Source: Mesorhizobium sp. INR15
Lineage (GTDB): Bacteria > Pseudomonadota > Alphaproteobacteria > Rhizobiales > Rhizobiaceae
NCBI RefSeq assembly: GCF_015500075.1
Contig: NZ_CP045496.1
Span: 2,552,001 to 2,616,000, forward strand
Length of the DNA stretch: 64,000 nucleotides
Direction: 5' to 3'
Shown: positions 1 through 11,174 of the stretch, one piece after another
How positions within the stretch are numbered: position 1 is the stretch's first letter
How the letters are laid out: every line of letters begins with the position of its first letter
Position numbers and translations under genes: made by a program
The notes under the pieces: generated by a model
What the model was told of the DNA's origin: nothing
What the model saw: the letters and a program-made list of their open reading frames with translations, nothing else
Database searches by the model: none

Positions 1-204
1 GTCGACTTCGTGGCGGGCGAAGTAGCTGACCATGCGGCGGATGGTCGAGGGCGCCAGCTTCTCGCGGTTCTTCAATTCGGTGGCGCGCGCCACGCCGATC
101 TCGGTGCCGCCACGGCCAAACTGTCCGCGCAGCCGCAGGCCCTTGGCGGCGTTGTCGGCCACCACCTTGGGGCAGCGCAGGTCGATCTCGTCGTCGTCGT
201 GCAT
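1..204 (-). CDS. conserved hypothetical protein, N-terminal part (gene runs off the window)
   Basis: The first 68 codons are visible on the minus strand; the gene continues beyond base 1. The start is the ATG at 204-202, preceded by a good AGGGGAG ribosome binding site. The peptide begins MHDDDEIDLRCPKVV and carries a glycine/arginine stretch (RGQFGRGGTEIGVARA) followed by a helical segment ending MVSYFARHEVD. I have seen this kind of segment in small uncharacterised proteins, some of them phage-associated, but I cannot assign a function. It is divergent from the DUF899 gene, with 141 bases between the two starts. Confidence 0.6.
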   Translation of the reverse strand, partial: MHDDDEIDLRCPKVVADNAAKGLRLRGQFGRGGTEIGVARATELKNREKLAPSTIRRMVSYFARHEVD

Positions 205-345
205 GATTCTCCCCTTGGTATGGCAGGCAAGCATATAGGGCGATCTTTCGTGGCGTAAATTGTCGGAACCGATCTTCGCCATCCGTCCTTCGTCTGTAGA
301 GCACCCTTGCCGGGACGCCGGCGCTGTGGCCGAAGGAGCCTGATC

Positions 346-1089
346 ATGATCACCTTTCCCAACGAATCCGCCAAATACCGCACCGCTCGCCAAAAACTGC
401 TGCTGAGGGAAATCGAGCTGCGCCGCGCCATGGAAGCGGTGGCGGTGGCGCGCCGGGCCCTGCCGCCGGGCGGACTGATCCGCCAGGATTATGTATTCGA
501 CGGGCTGGACGATGCCGGCAAGCCGGCGAAGATCAAGCTGTCGGAGCTTTTCGCGCCCGACAAGGGCACGCTGATCCTCTACAACATGATGTTCCCCCGC
601 CATCCCCAGGAAAAGCGCGATGTGGCGACGGGCGGCGAGACCGCAAAGCTTGCCAGGCACGACCAGCCTTGCCCTTCATGCACCTGCCTGCTCGACCAGT
701 TCGACGGCGCCATCGGCCATCTCGAGGCCGCCGGTTTCAATTTCGCCGTGGTGGCCAAGACCGCGCTTGAAAACCTGACGGCGCTCGGCCGCGACCGTGG
801 CTGGAAAAACATGCGGCTGGTCTCTTCGGCCGGCAACAGTTTCAAGCGCGACTACAATGCCGAGGCCGACGACGGCGCGCAGTTGCCGCTGCTGTCGGTG
901 TTTCACCGCGACGCCGACGGCATCCGCCATTTCTGGTCGTCGGAGCTCGACCTGGCGCCGACCGACCCCGGCCAGGACCCGCGCGGCCTCGGCACCTGCG
1001 AGACCCTGTGGAACCTGATGGACTTCACGCCGGAGGGCCGCCCGGACTGGGACGAGCAGCTGCAGTATGGCGCGGCGTGTTGTCATTAG
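346..1089 (+). CDS. DUF899 family (thioredoxin-like fold) protein
   Basis: A 247-residue cytosolic protein of the DUF899 family, whose members have a thioredoxin-like fold and no settled reaction. Family features seen are an N-terminal helical region, the LILYNMMF strand near residues 76-83, a cysteine cluster CPSCTC at 109-114 in the place of the usual CPxC-type motif, the NFAVVAK segment, and the C-terminal LWNLMDFTPEGR stretch. I chose the ATG at 346 because GGAG lies seven bases upstream; a longer TTG-initiated reading frame at 307 has no such site. A redox or dithiol role is inferred only from the fold and the cysteines. A palindromic repeat follows 13 bases after the stop. Confidence 0.8.
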   Translation: MITFPNESAKYRTARQKLLLREIELRRAMEAVAVARRALPPGGLIRQDYVFDGLDDAGKPAKIKLSELFAPDKGTLILYNMMFPRHPQEKRDVATGGETAKLARHDQPCPSCTCLLDQFDGAIGHLEAAGFNFAVVAKTALENLTALGRDRGWKNMRLVSSAGNSFKRDYNAEADDGAQLPLLSVFHRDADGIRHFWSSELDLAPTDPGQDPRGLGTCETLWNLMDFTPEGRPDWDEQLQYGAACCH

Positions 1090-1102
1090 GGGTGGCGGCT
1101 CT

Positions 1103-1163
1103 CCCTTCTCCCCTTGTGGGAGAAGGTGGCCTCGCGCAGCGAGGTCGGATGAGGGGTGTTCCA
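1103..1163. repeat. rhizobial intergenic palindromic repeat, copy 1 (forward)
   Basis: Begins CCCTTCTCCCCTTGTGGGAG and ends GATGAGGGGTGTTCCAG. It contains two internal stems: CTTCTCCC/GGGAGAAG around CTTGT, and CTCGC/GCGAG. It resembles the RIME class of rhizobial intergenic mosaic elements. A matching inverted copy lies at 1592-1653, so the pair brackets the DUF559 gene. Confidence 0.75.
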
Positions 1164-1193
1164 GTGAGTGCCAACCTCGCCTATCCTCTCACC

Positions 1194-1565
1194 ATGCCAC
1201 ACCAACCCGTACTGCCGGCAAAAAGGCATTTCGCCAAAACTTTGCGGCGAGAACCGACTGATGCCGAGGACAAGCTTTGGCACGAACTGCGCGGTCGAAA
1301 ACTCGACCGCATCAAGTTTCGCCGGCAGGTCCCGATAGGGCGGTTCATCGCCGATTTTGTTTGTGCTGAGGCCATGTTGATCATCGAGATCGATGGCAGT
1401 CAGCATGCGGACTCTAGCTCTGATCGGGAGCGGGACAACGAACTGAAGCTGCGTGGTTTCCGCATTTTGCGTTTCTGGAATGATGAGGTGCTGCGCGAAT
1501 TGGATTCCGTCTGCGACACCATTATCGCCTATGTACGAGATGCAAGTTTGCAACCGTGGCGGTGA
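1194..1565 (+). CDS. DUF559 domain protein (restriction-endonuclease-like fold)
   Basis: A 123-residue protein beginning MPHQPVLPAKRHFAKTLRRE. It shows the DUF559 pattern: an EDKLWHELRGRKL helix, a KFRRQVPIGRFIADFVC segment, LIIEIDGSQH near residues 64-73, and FRILRFWNDEVLREL near the C terminus. In this family the D-x-E/D residues around IADF and IEIDG are thought to form a PD-(D/E)XK or Vsr-like nuclease centre; activity and substrate are not known. The ATG at 1194 starts just where the family similarity starts; the upstream part of the open frame is repeat sequence. The gene sits between two inverted copies of the same palindromic repeat, 30 bases after one and 27 before the other, which suggests that gene and repeats form one unit. 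Confidence 0.75.
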   Translation: MPHQPVLPAKRHFAKTLRREPTDAEDKLWHELRGRKLDRIKFRRQVPIGRFIADFVCAEAMLIIEIDGSQHADSSSDRERDNELKLRGFRILRFWNDEVLRELDSVCDTIIAYVRDASLQPWR

Positions 1566-1591
1566 TGGGCTGCGCATAAGCACACACCAAG

Positions 1592-1653
1592 CTGGAACAC
1601 CCCTCATCCGACCTCGCTGCGCGAGGCCACCTTCTCCCACAAGGGGAGAAGGG
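1592..1653. repeat. rhizobial intergenic palindromic repeat, copy 2 (inverted)
   Basis: An almost exact reverse complement of copy 1, starting CTGGAACACCCCTCATCCG and ending AAGGGGAGAAGGG. It lies just downstream of the DUF559 gene and 52 bases before the cupin start. The inner CTCGCTGCGCGAG stem is kept. Confidence 0.75.
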
Positions 1654-1704
1654 AAGTAGCGCGGCGGCGTGTCCACCAAACATAAGCTGTGAAAGGAGCC
1701 CCAC

Positions 1705-2169
1705 ATGCCAAAAATCGACCTCTCCGCGGTGCCCGTCCGCAAGGGCTCCGGCTATCCCGCGCCTTTCGACCAGCCTTGCGCCACCCGCACGCGGCAGCGT
1801 CTCGGCGATGCCGGCGGGCTCACGGATTTCGGCGTCAACCTGATGCACCTGCCGCCTGGCGGATGGTCGAGCCAGCGCCACTGGCACAGCCATGAGGACG
1901 AGCTTGTCTATGTGCTGGAGGGCGAGTTGATCCTGGTCGAGGATGGCGGCGAGACGGTGCTGCGCGCCGGCGATTGCGCGACCTTCGCCAGGAACAGCGG
2001 CAACGGCCACCATATGATCAACCGGTCCCCGGTGACGGCGCTCTACCTGGAGGTCGGCTCGCGCTCTCAGGACGATGTCATCACCTGTTCCGACATCGAC
2101 ATGATGAGCCCGAGTTCCGATGGACGGTTCCTGCACAGGGATGGGACGCCGTATCCGGGGCAGGGGTGA
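1705..2169 (+). CDS. single-domain cupin protein
   Basis: A 154-residue protein with one cupin barrel. Motif 1 is HWHSHEDELVYVLEGE (residues 59-74), with His61, His63 and a following acidic residue as likely metal ligands. Motif 2 is AGDCATFARNSGNGHHM (88-104), with His102 or His103 as the last ligand. The start ATG has AAAGGAG eight bases upstream. The family covers dioxygenases, isomerases and sugar or ectoine enzymes, and nothing here tells which. The gene stands alone between palindromic repeats and has no operon partner. Confidence 0.8.
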   Translation: MPKIDLSAVPVRKGSGYPAPFDQPCATRTRQRLGDAGGLTDFGVNLMHLPPGGWSSQRHWHSHEDELVYVLEGELILVEDGGETVLRAGDCATFARNSGNGHHMINRSPVTALYLEVGSRSQDDVITCSDIDMMSPSSDGRFLHRDGTPYPGQG

Positions 2170-2186
2170 TGGGCGGCGCAGGCCTT

Positions 2187-2252
2187 CCTTCTCCCCTTGT
2201 GGGAGAAGGTGGATCGGCGCGTCAGCGCCGAGCCGGATGAGGGGTGTTCCAG
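2187..2252. repeat. rhizobial intergenic palindromic repeat, copy 3 (forward)
   Basis: Same family as copy 1 (CCTTCTCCCCTTGTGGGAG ... GGATGAGGGGTGTTCCAG), but the inner stem is different: GGCGCGTCAGCGCC replaces CTCGCGCAGCGAG. It follows the cupin stop by 17 bases. The inner stem has changed on both sides, so pairing is kept although the sequence is not. Confidence 0.75.
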
Positions 2253-2311
2253 CGGAATGAGACACTGATAATCAGTTATACGGTCACGGCTGGACAAGCG
2301 GTGTTGCCAAG

Positions 2312-2373
2312 CTGGAACACCCCTCCTCCGTCCGAGCTTCACTCGGCCACCTTCTCCCACAAGGGGAAAAGGG
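2312..2373. repeat. rhizobial intergenic palindromic repeat, copy 4 (inverted)
   Basis: Reverse-oriented copy (CTGGAACACCCCTCCTCCG ... CACAAGGGGAAAAGGG), 59 bases after copy 3, so copies 3 and 4 form a second head-to-head pair with only a short spacer. The inner stem here is CCGAGCTTCACTCGG, a third version. It ends 69 bases before the RidA start. Confidence 0.75.
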
Positions 2374-2441
2374 AAGAACGGCGCTGGCGTTCATCCCGCA
2401 GCCCGCTAAGCTCCCTCCTCAAAACCCTGGGGAGGACCACC

Positions 2442-2834
2442 ATGAAGAAAGAAGTCATCGAAGTGCCCGTCATGTCGGCCAAGGTGCGGGCGCTGGGCCT
2501 GCCCTGTTCGACAGCGGTGAAGGCCAACGGCTTTGTGTTCATCTCGGCGACGCCGCCGGTGGACATGGAAACAGGCGATATGGTGCGCGGCGACATCGAA
2601 ACGCAAACAGACGCGTCGCTGAAGGCGCTGAAACATTGCCTGGAAGCGGCCGGCACCTCGCTGGAAAACGTGGTGATGGTGCGCATCTACGCCGTCAATT
2701 CCGGCTTCTACAACGCCATCAACCGGGTTTATGCCAGGTACTTCAGCGTGAATCCGCCGGCGCGGAGTTTCGTGCCGGTGGCGTCGTGGCCGATGGAGTT
2801 CGATATCGAGATTGAATGTGTGGCGGTGGCGTGA
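2442..2834 (+). CDS. RidA/YjgF/Rid family protein
   Basis: A 130-residue protein with the Rid fold: a GFVFISATPPV strand near residues 30-40, a central helix ASLKALKHCLEAAGTSLENVVMVRIY, and the C-terminal PPARSFVPVASWP...IEIECVAVA block. Rid proteins form trimers, and many hydrolyse reactive enamines and imines released by PLP enzymes; others are specialised. The typical Arg of the active RidA group lies in the late part of the protein and I cannot place this member in a subgroup by eye. The ATG is preceded by GGGGAGG. It is the last high-G+C gene before the AT-rich NACHT gene, whose 3' end faces it 47 bases away. Confidence 0.85.
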   Translation: MKKEVIEVPVMSAKVRALGLPCSTAVKANGFVFISATPPVDMETGDMVRGDIETQTDASLKALKHCLEAAGTSLENVVMVRIYAVNSGFYNAINRVYARYFSVNPPARSFVPVASWPMEFDIEIECVAVA

Positions 2835-2881
2835 GGTATTCGACCCAATGTTTCAGAGCGACAATAAAATAACTATCCCGT

Positions 2882-4723
2882 TCACTTTTTTAAGGAAGCA
2901 GATAGTAATTTCCTTTTCCTTTCATGTTTTTCTGTCAGCTCTCTAATCAACTTCTTAATTACTTTAGATAAATTGGCAACGTATTTGACAAGGCCAGCGC
3001 GTTTCACTGTTGCTGCGGGTATTTTGGCTGCCTCTACCAGAGAAATCCGGGTGTCGTCCAACGATTTTCTTGAGAGGCTCTTAGACCAGTCGGAATCTCC
3101 GTGCACGTACACATTATACGTATCAACTTCGTAGTGCTGCGTTAGCTGCTGAATCAGCTTATAATTACAATCTAAACTCGGCGACTGTTTGTAAAATCGG
3201 GTCCACGGCGCAATAATGTAAGGCTCTTCTCGGGCTGTTTCGCCAGTGCTGTCGGAAATTTTTCCGATGACGTAATACGGTGCCAATACCGCTGCCAAAG
3301 CTCTCGTGCCCTTTGCGCCGTCAATCGCTTTGTCAAGGTCATTTAAACGCTGTATTAGATATTTCCGTTCGAACTCCTCGCTGTCGATGTCAATAAACAT
3401 TTGTACGCATTCATTTACATCGACTGAGTCCTTTACGATAAAGTCTATAAATTCGTACACCTCAGGTATGCTTCTTTTCGAAAGAAATAATGCCGTAAAA
3501 TATTCCTGAAAAGATCGATGTATAAACGATATTACCTCACCTTCTCTGTGCATTATGCAGATGTTCTTGATGGCGTCGTGTTGAAAATCAGAATATTTTA
3601 CGTTGCTGTCTTCGTACTGTATCGCCTTTTCTGAATATCTTCGCAATGAAGATTCATCAAAGCTATACTTCTTGTCGACGTAACTAGTGAAACAAAAAGT
3701 CATAAATATTCTTTTGAAGTCATCCAGGTCGAGTCCTGTCGCAAACTCCCGATGGTACTCGGCCTTTGTGGTGTCGTGTTTTCGGAATAGTACGTCAAAT
3801 GCTGTTCCATAAAACACATGCATCTTGGACGGTATATCTTGGAACTCTCGAAATGTTAAAAGCATCATCGAGGCCAAAAGAGGATTAGATAGAAGTTTTT
3901 CGTGAGTCTTGTAGAGTCCTTCTCGTATCATCTTCAGAAATGAAGCCTTATCTTTTTCATCATAATCTATTCGTCTTATCATTCTTTCGACTTGTTCAAT
4001 GGACAATGGAGCGACGCTGTATTCAGAAAACGTGTTCCAACCAAGGAATCGATTTATATCTGGCCTCGAAGACAATATAATAAACGTCTCTGGGTAATCT
4101 CCCGCCATTCGTAATATTTGTTTTTCAGCGGAGGCGCGATGTCGCGTAGAAATCTCGTCGAAGCCGTCCATTACCAAAGCAAACGCACCATTCTTCAATC
4201 CAGCCTGTACCGATCTCTCTGATACGAAGCTGTTAAATGGTAATAATTGCTGGGTTATGTATGAAATTATACTTTGATCTTGAAAATTGATATATCTTAG
4301 TTCAATAAATATTGGTACTCTCTTTAGATCTTGGTCGTTAGCCCACGTTCTGTATATATGCTTCATTGTAAACGATTTTCCAGCCCCTAGTGTGGCTGTG
4401 ATCACTGAGTGTTTTGATTTTTTTCCAAAATCCGATATATACTTATCTATATCTACGTGTATTTCGTTTTGGCCAATTAAATTTACTGGTTCGTAGGCTT
4501 TTTCGAGAGAAATTGGGTGATTGGTGGATATGAGTGTTTTTACGTTCGAGCACGAATTTAGCTTCGTCGAAATATATTTCTGAAATCCAACGGAATATTT
4601 TGATGAAAGGTAGCCCACACCTTCTTTTGAGTTCTGCATTATCCCTAGAAAAGTTTTCTCTACCAGTTGGGCAATTGATTTTGACACACCGTCATTTATG
4701 CCGTCGCCAAAACCATCCGACAT
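2882..4723 (-). CDS. NACHT-domain NTPase, candidate antiphage NLR-like protein
   Basis: A 613-residue STAND NTPase. Visible in order: a 100-residue N-terminal region without a recognised effector motif; a Walker A site TLGAGKS (111-117); a Walker B VMDGFDE (184-190) with the D-G-F/L-D-E form of NACHT proteins; an ILSSRPD sensor-like segment (216-222); a winged-helix-type LLSNPLLASMMLL (277-289); FIHRSFQEYFTALFL (400-414), which is the usual end of a NACHT module; then about 200 residues with no repeats, ending in a basic helix. Bacterial NACHT proteins of this size are known to defend against phage, some sensing phage components through the C terminus. Two sampled 60-base lines of the gene have 37% and 40% G+C against well over 60% in its neighbours, so it is probably acquired. 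The ATG has GGGGAG upstream. No partner gene is present, so it would act alone. Confidence 0.85.
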   Translation of the reverse strand: MSDGFGDGINDGVSKSIAQLVEKTFLGIMQNSKEGVGYLSSKYSVGFQKYISTKLNSCSNVKTLISTNHPISLEKAYEPVNLIGQNEIHVDIDKYISDFGKKSKHSVITATLGAGKSFTMKHIYRTWANDQDLKRVPIFIELRYINFQDQSIISYITQQLLPFNSFVSERSVQAGLKNGAFALVMDGFDEISTRHRASAEKQILRMAGDYPETFIILSSRPDINRFLGWNTFSEYSVAPLSIEQVERMIRRIDYDEKDKASFLKMIREGLYKTHEKLLSNPLLASMMLLTFREFQDIPSKMHVFYGTAFDVLFRKHDTTKAEYHREFATGLDLDDFKRIFMTFCFTSYVDKKYSFDESSLRRYSEKAIQYEDSNVKYSDFQHDAIKNICIMHREGEVISFIHRSFQEYFTALFLSKRSIPEVYEFIDFIVKDSVDVNECVQMFIDIDSEEFERKYLIQRLNDLDKAIDGAKGTRALAAVLAPYYVIGKISDSTGETAREEPYIIAPWTRFYKQSPSLDCNYKLIQQLTQHYEVDTYNVYVHGDSDWSKSLSRKSLDDTRISLVEAAKIPAATVKRAGLVKYVANLSKVIKKLIRELTEKHERKRKLLSASLKK

Positions 4724-4774
4724 GCCATCTCCCCTTTTTGAATTGTCGCTTTGCTGAAATTCAACCCCTCTGCA

Positions 4775-4790
4775 AACTAAGAGCTTAGTT
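4775..4790. promoter_or_regulatory. short inverted repeat upstream of the NACHT gene
   Basis: AACTAAG-AG-CTTAGTT, seven-base perfect arms around a two-base centre, 52 bases before the NACHT start codon, in the AT-rich intergenic stretch between NACHT and carB. It could be an operator for this gene; no regulator is encoded next to it. Confidence 0.4.
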
Positions 4791-4928
4791 GCGCCGTTGT
4801 AAATCCGTCCGTCGTATTTTTCTTGTTAATGCCAAGCTGTCCAACTCCGCGTATTCCCTGCGAAGTTTGCTCAGCGGGCACTGCCTCATCGAGTGTCTAC
4901 TATCTTTTGCTACTAGGTCTGCCCGAAG

Positions 4929-8426
<3,498 letters not shown>

Positions 8427-8570
8427 GGGCGAAAATCCGTTCGGCAAGCGGCTTGCACAAAAAACCGGGACGGGAAGACCCGGCCGGTTGTGCTCGCGAT
8501 TCTGGTGTCAGGCTAGGAGGGCCTTATAGGGAAGAGTTTTGCCCGATGTAACCCCGAAAATGAGGGAGAT

Positions 8571-8662
<92 letters not shown>

Positions 8663-8672
<10 letters not shown>

Positions 8673-9655
8673 AGCGCCTGCGCGTCCGTGATCTCGAAGC
8701 GCTCGGAAACGCCGACGCGGATCATGTTGAGGCTGCCTTCACGGGTGAAGCGGAAGTCGCTGGGCGAGTCCGAGCCGGCGGGCTGTCCAGCATCGAAGGA
8801 AATGACGCGCGTGCCGCCATCGGGCCAGCTCACGGTGACTTGGGCCTTATTGCCGTCGGTGTGCACGACACTCGTCCGGCAGCCAACCATCGGCTGGCCG
8901 ACATAGCGGGCGCAAGGGATTTCGCTTGGCGCGTCGGCGGCGCTTAAGGCAGCCTGCGGCTCGGCTCGCGCGACGGTCAAGGTGTCGGCGGCCGATGTGG
9001 CATCGGCCTGGTCGGGCCTCTGCGTCGGAACCGGTACAGGCAACCTGGCTGGCTCCTGCTCTGCCGTCGGGTCTTCGATCTCGCCGGTCATCGGGTTTTC
9101 CTGCGCCGCGAAGGCGAGGCCGTAGGCATCCTGCATGGCTATCGTCGCGACGGAGGGGCTGGCCACCTGGCCTGTTCCACCCAGGCGCTCCGTCAAATCG
9201 GGCGGCAGCGTCGCCAGGGACGGTTCCTTCACAGGAGCAGATGCCGCGGTTCCGCCGATTGTCCCGGCATTGGCGACAGAAGGCGTGTCCGCCGAAAGTG
9301 CTGCATCCACGATGGCTGTCGGATTGATCGGGTTCAGGTAGCGCGCCGGGGTCCAGCCGCTCACTCTTGGATTCTCGATGTCCTGGACCTTGCACCATTG
9401 GTGGCCGTCGATGTCGTTGCAGCCGAGGTTGTTGACGCTCGAACCATCGGGCAGGCGGGCCTCGGTCTTGCCCATCGGCGACGGCTTGGCGCGGATGTTG
9501 AGCAGGTCGCCCGGCGCCAGGCCCGTGACAATCGAAACGATGGTTGGGGAGACGATAGCGGGCGTCTCCTCGGCGCTGGCCGCCAAAGCGGTCAGCAGCA
9601 CAGGGGCGACAATCAGCGCCTGCAGCGTCGTCCGTAACGTTACCGTGCGCCTCAT
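8663..9655 (-). CDS. secreted protein with bacterial SH3-like domain
   Basis: A 330-residue protein starting MRRTVTLRTTLQALIVAP, with an N-terminal signal peptide ending near ALAASAEE (about residues 1-28). An SH3b-like segment follows (IVTGLAPGDLLNIRAKPSPMGKTEARLPDGSSVNNLGC ... WCKVQ ... GWTPARYL, about 39-105), of a type that binds cell wall or other periplasmic ligands. A Pro/Ala/Glu-rich linker then leads to a C-terminal domain (ARYVGQPMVGCRTSV ... VSWPDGGTRVISFDAGQP ... RVGVSERFEI) that I do not recognise. The longer reading frame upstream is a shadow; the signal peptide decides the start. Its stop codon lies inside the 8571-8672 palindrome. Confidence 0.8.
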
Positions 9656-9788
9656 TACCTGGCCGTGGCGATCAACTGTTACCAAGGGCGCGACCGGCCA
9701 TAAAAGCACCGCCGCGAACCGAGCCGATTTTATAAGGGACGACGCGGTGCGATGTAACCCTGAAAATTTAACGCCCGGATGAGCGCGT

Positions 9789-10547
9789 TCAACCTGGCAT
9801 GAACCCGGTCCGCAGCCCATGGGCCCATTCCGGGCGTCCCGCCTGTTCGGCCTGCCGGGCCGCCGCCTCGTGGTCGTAGTCGACGGCGATGGCCTCGAAG
9901 CGGTCGGGCTGGCCGGTATCGCCCAGCGTGACGATGCCATAGCGGGCATGTGGCGAGCCCTGCTCGGAAACATGCGCCGGTGGTGTCGAATCGTCATAGG
10001 CGGGACAGCCGATGCTGCCGGGATTGAAGATCACCGGGCCATCGGGCAGGCGGATCAGCTCGCTGCGGTGGCTGTGGCCGCACAGCACGATGCGGTATCG
10101 GGGGTCTAGCATCTTCAGCCGGCGCCTGATGGCGGCCAGCGGCGCGCGCACCAGCTGACCGTCGGTTATCGCGTCGGCTAGGTATTTCTCGTCATGGTCG
10201 GGCCGGGCGTGAAAGGCGATGACGCCGGGCACAATCTCCAAGGTGAGCGGCTGGGCGAAAAGCACCTTGCGCTGCGCCGGTGTCAGCCGCTGCTGCGCAT
10301 AGAGATCCGAAGGCCATATCTCATCGTTCGCGGGGTCCTGCGCAACGCGGCGGTCGTGGTTGCCGCGCACCGTCGGCAGATCGAGCGCCTCCAGCCGTTC
10401 CATGGTTTCGCGGGGCCACAGGGGACCGGAAACGCTGTCGCCGAGATTGACGGTCAGATCGGCGCCGCCGCGCTGCCGCAAATCCTCCAGCACGGCGTCC
10501 AGGGCCAGCACATTGCCATGGATATCAGCGAGGACGGCAATGCGCAT
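9789..10547 (-). CDS. calcineurin-like metallophosphoesterase (YfcE/MJ0936 type)
   Basis: A 252-residue cytosolic phosphoesterase. The two-metal site is complete to the eye: D8 and H10 in ADIHGN, D37 in NLGDSVSG, N63 and H64 in RGNHD, a later histidine in FHARPDHD, and the CGHSHR motif followed by NPGSIG. Members hydrolyse phosphodiesters or mononucleotides; the natural substrate is unknown. It is followed on the same strand by the SH3-domain gene 133 bases away, so a common transcript is possible but not required. Confidence 0.88.
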   Translation of the reverse strand: MRIAVLADIHGNVLALDAVLEDLRQRGGADLTVNLGDSVSGPLWPRETMERLEALDLPTVRGNHDRRVAQDPANDEIWPSDLYAQQRLTPAQRKVLFAQPLTLEIVPGVIAFHARPDHDEKYLADAITDGQLVRAPLAAIRRRLKMLDPRYRIVLCGHSHRSELIRLPDGPVIFNPGSIGCPAYDDSTPPAHVSEQGSPHARYGIVTLGDTGQPDRFEAIAVDYDHEAAARQAEQAGRPEWAHGLRTGFMPG

Positions 10548-10619
10548 TGGGAAGCTCCTGTGGCGAGGCAGCGTTCTCTCCCACTCCCGTGGGGCGAGGA
10601 AGCCAAATTCTGCGAGGTC

Positions 10620-10979
10620 CTACGCCTGGACCTTCTCGGCTTCGTGGCCGCCGATCATCGGCAACGCGGCGTCATCGCCGGCAGCGGCAACAACGCTGTC
10701 AAGCAGGCCTGGGAAGCGGGCGTCGAGATCGGCGCGGCGCAAGGTGATCAGCCGGCTGGTGCCGACCACCTCGGCGCGGGTGACGCCGGCCTCGCGCAGC
10801 TTGGCCAGGTGGTAGCTGAGATTGGTCTTCGAACAGAGATCGAGGAACTGGCTGCAGTTCAGCGGCACGCCTTCCTTGCTGGCGAGGTAGCGCACGATGG
10901 CAAGCCGCGTCGGGTCGCCGAGCACGCCGAGCACGATGGGCAGGCTGATCTGGTCGGCATTGGGGTGAGGCAAGGTCAT
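10620..10979 (-). CDS. ArsR-family winged-helix regulator
   Basis: A 119-residue regulator of the ArsR/SmtB fold: VLGVLGDPTRLAIVRYLAS, then CSQFLDLCSKTNLSYHLAKLREAGV as the recognition helix region and a beta wing VVGTSRLITLR. Cys42 and Cys49 in and before the recognition region could be thiol sensors but do not form the classic ELCVCDL metal site. It is divergent from an MFS exporter 195 bases away, the usual arrangement for a repressor of its own exporter. An inverted repeat in that gap is the likely operator. Confidence 0.85.
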   Translation of the reverse strand: MTLPHPNADQISLPIVLGVLGDPTRLAIVRYLASKEGVPLNCSQFLDLCSKTNLSYHLAKLREAGVTRAEVVGTSRLITLRRADLDARFPGLLDSVVAAAGDDAALPMIGGHEAEKVQA

Positions 10980-11112
10980 GCCTCGAAACTAAGCACAGTT
11001 CGGGGGGATTTCAACGCATCAGTCCTTCCTGGGGGTGCACAGAGTTTCTCCGGAAGCGATCCTTGCTGACACAGGGCTGTCAGCAGGGTTCAGCTATTTT
11101 CACGAGGGTTGA

Positions 11113-11158
11113 TTGACATCATGCCCTGTTATGTCCAATTGTTCAATAACTTTTGAAC
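11113..11158. promoter_or_regulatory. candidate promoter element and operator of the ArsR/MFS pair
   Basis: TTGACA at 11113-11118 fits a -35 box for the rightward exporter gene. GTTCAA (11141-11146) and TTGAAC (11153-11158) form a perfect inverted repeat with a six-base spacer, ending 16 bases before the exporter start, a fitting place for the repressor encoded next door. I see no good -10 box at the expected distance. Confidence 0.5.
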
Positions 11159-11174
11159 TAAGGGGATATCCCAC

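Noticed and set aside
1008..1193. Extended start of the DUF559 gene inside the DUF899 3' end
   Set aside because: The extension encodes repeat sequence (the ALPSPLVGEGGLAQRGRMRG type that appears in any frame through these palindromes).
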